This document shows, in pieces, positions 22,188 through 22,296 of a DNA stretch of 22,296 nt. Both the position numbers and the translations under genes were made by a program. This DNA comes from JBKQVT01 sp052139835 (GTDB taxonomy: Bacteria > Planctomycetota > Planctomycetia > Pirellulales > Thermoguttaceae). Where the stretch lies: contig JBKQVT010000211.1 of NCBI GenBank assembly GCA_052139835.1, positions 1-22,296 on the forward strand, read 5' to 3'. Every line of letters begins with the position of its first letter. The first letter of the stretch is position 1. A model generated the notes under the pieces. It ran no database searches. It was not told the origin of the DNA and worked only from the letters and a program-made list of their open reading frames with translations.

Positions 22188-22296
22188 TCAATCGCAACGA
22201 AGTCGGGAACTGAGGATTTCGAGGGGCGTTCGATAGCCGAGACGTTTTCGGGGGCGGTTGTTCAGAAGATGTTGGACTTTCTCGAACTGCTTTGCC
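22188..22296 (-). mobile_element. C-terminal end of an IS30-family transposase (partial)
   Basis: The - strand, read from the window edge, gives Q-F-E-K-V-Q-H-L-L-N-N-R-P-R-K-R-L-G-Y-R and then T-P-L-E-I-L, stopping at 22188-22190. The N-N-R-P-R-K-x-L-G-Y-x-T-P-x-E motif is the conserved end of IS30 transposases. Only 35 codons lie inside the window, so completeness cannot be judged. The element's terminal inverted repeat should lie in or next to 22174-22187, directly against the stop codon of the small secreted protein gene. Confidence 0.85.

Overview
This 22.3 kb, GC-rich window looks like a piece of a planctomycete chromosome, probably from the Pirellulales side of the phylum. That is an inference from content. 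It has a DUF1598-like secreted protein, a DUF362 Tat protein paired with a NapH-type polyferredoxin, an ECF-type sigma factor overlapping a FecR-like membrane protein, beta-helix/PKD secreted proteins, and many exported proteins of unknown role. Almost every intact gene is on the + strand. No tRNA, rRNA or CRISPR array was seen.

Layout. (1) 41-5056: a tight polyphosphate operon of CHAD protein, Ppx/GppA phosphatase and Ppk1 kinase, with a 7-nt gap and then a 4-nt overlap. (2) 5206-7805: a Tat-exported DUF362 protein overlapping by 4 nt a membrane polyferredoxin with six Cys clusters. (3) 7898-9082: a TPR lipoprotein with less GC-biased codons than its neighbours. (4) 9319-11996: a DUF1598-like exported protein coupled to a parvulin-type peptidyl-prolyl isomerase. 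(5) 12129-13298: an exported serine beta-lactamase-like hydrolase. (6) 13440-15770: a Ski2-like SF2 helicase, flanked on both sides by inverted copies of a GGCGGAAGGGGGAAGG repeat. (7) 15771-17449: a repeat-rich stretch with one small secreted protein, a REP-like hairpin and a frameshifted antitoxin-like gene on the - strand. (8) 17450-19639: a large exported beta-helix/PKD protein. (9) 19852-22173: a small secreted protein, then a sigma factor, a FecR-like protein and a second small secreted protein. (10) 22188-22296: the C-terminal end of an IS30-family transposase on the - strand, cut by the window edge.

The most interesting unit is 20272-22173. The sigma factor overlaps a single-pass FecR-like protein whose last ~87 residues are a near copy (about 64 of 88 aligned residues identical by hand count) of the small secreted protein encoded immediately downstream. 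An extracytoplasmic signalling protein therefore carries, fused on its outer side, the same domain that the cell also makes as a free secreted protein. This could be a signal-mimic or self-recognition arrangement, and I know of no described system of this form.

A recurring promoter form is visible upstream of most transcription units: TTGCAN, a 16-18 bp spacer (19 in one weak case), then a -10 box close to TATAAT or GATAAT, often preceded by CGGC. Most starts were chosen because a purine-rich ribosome binding site sits 5-8 nt upstream.
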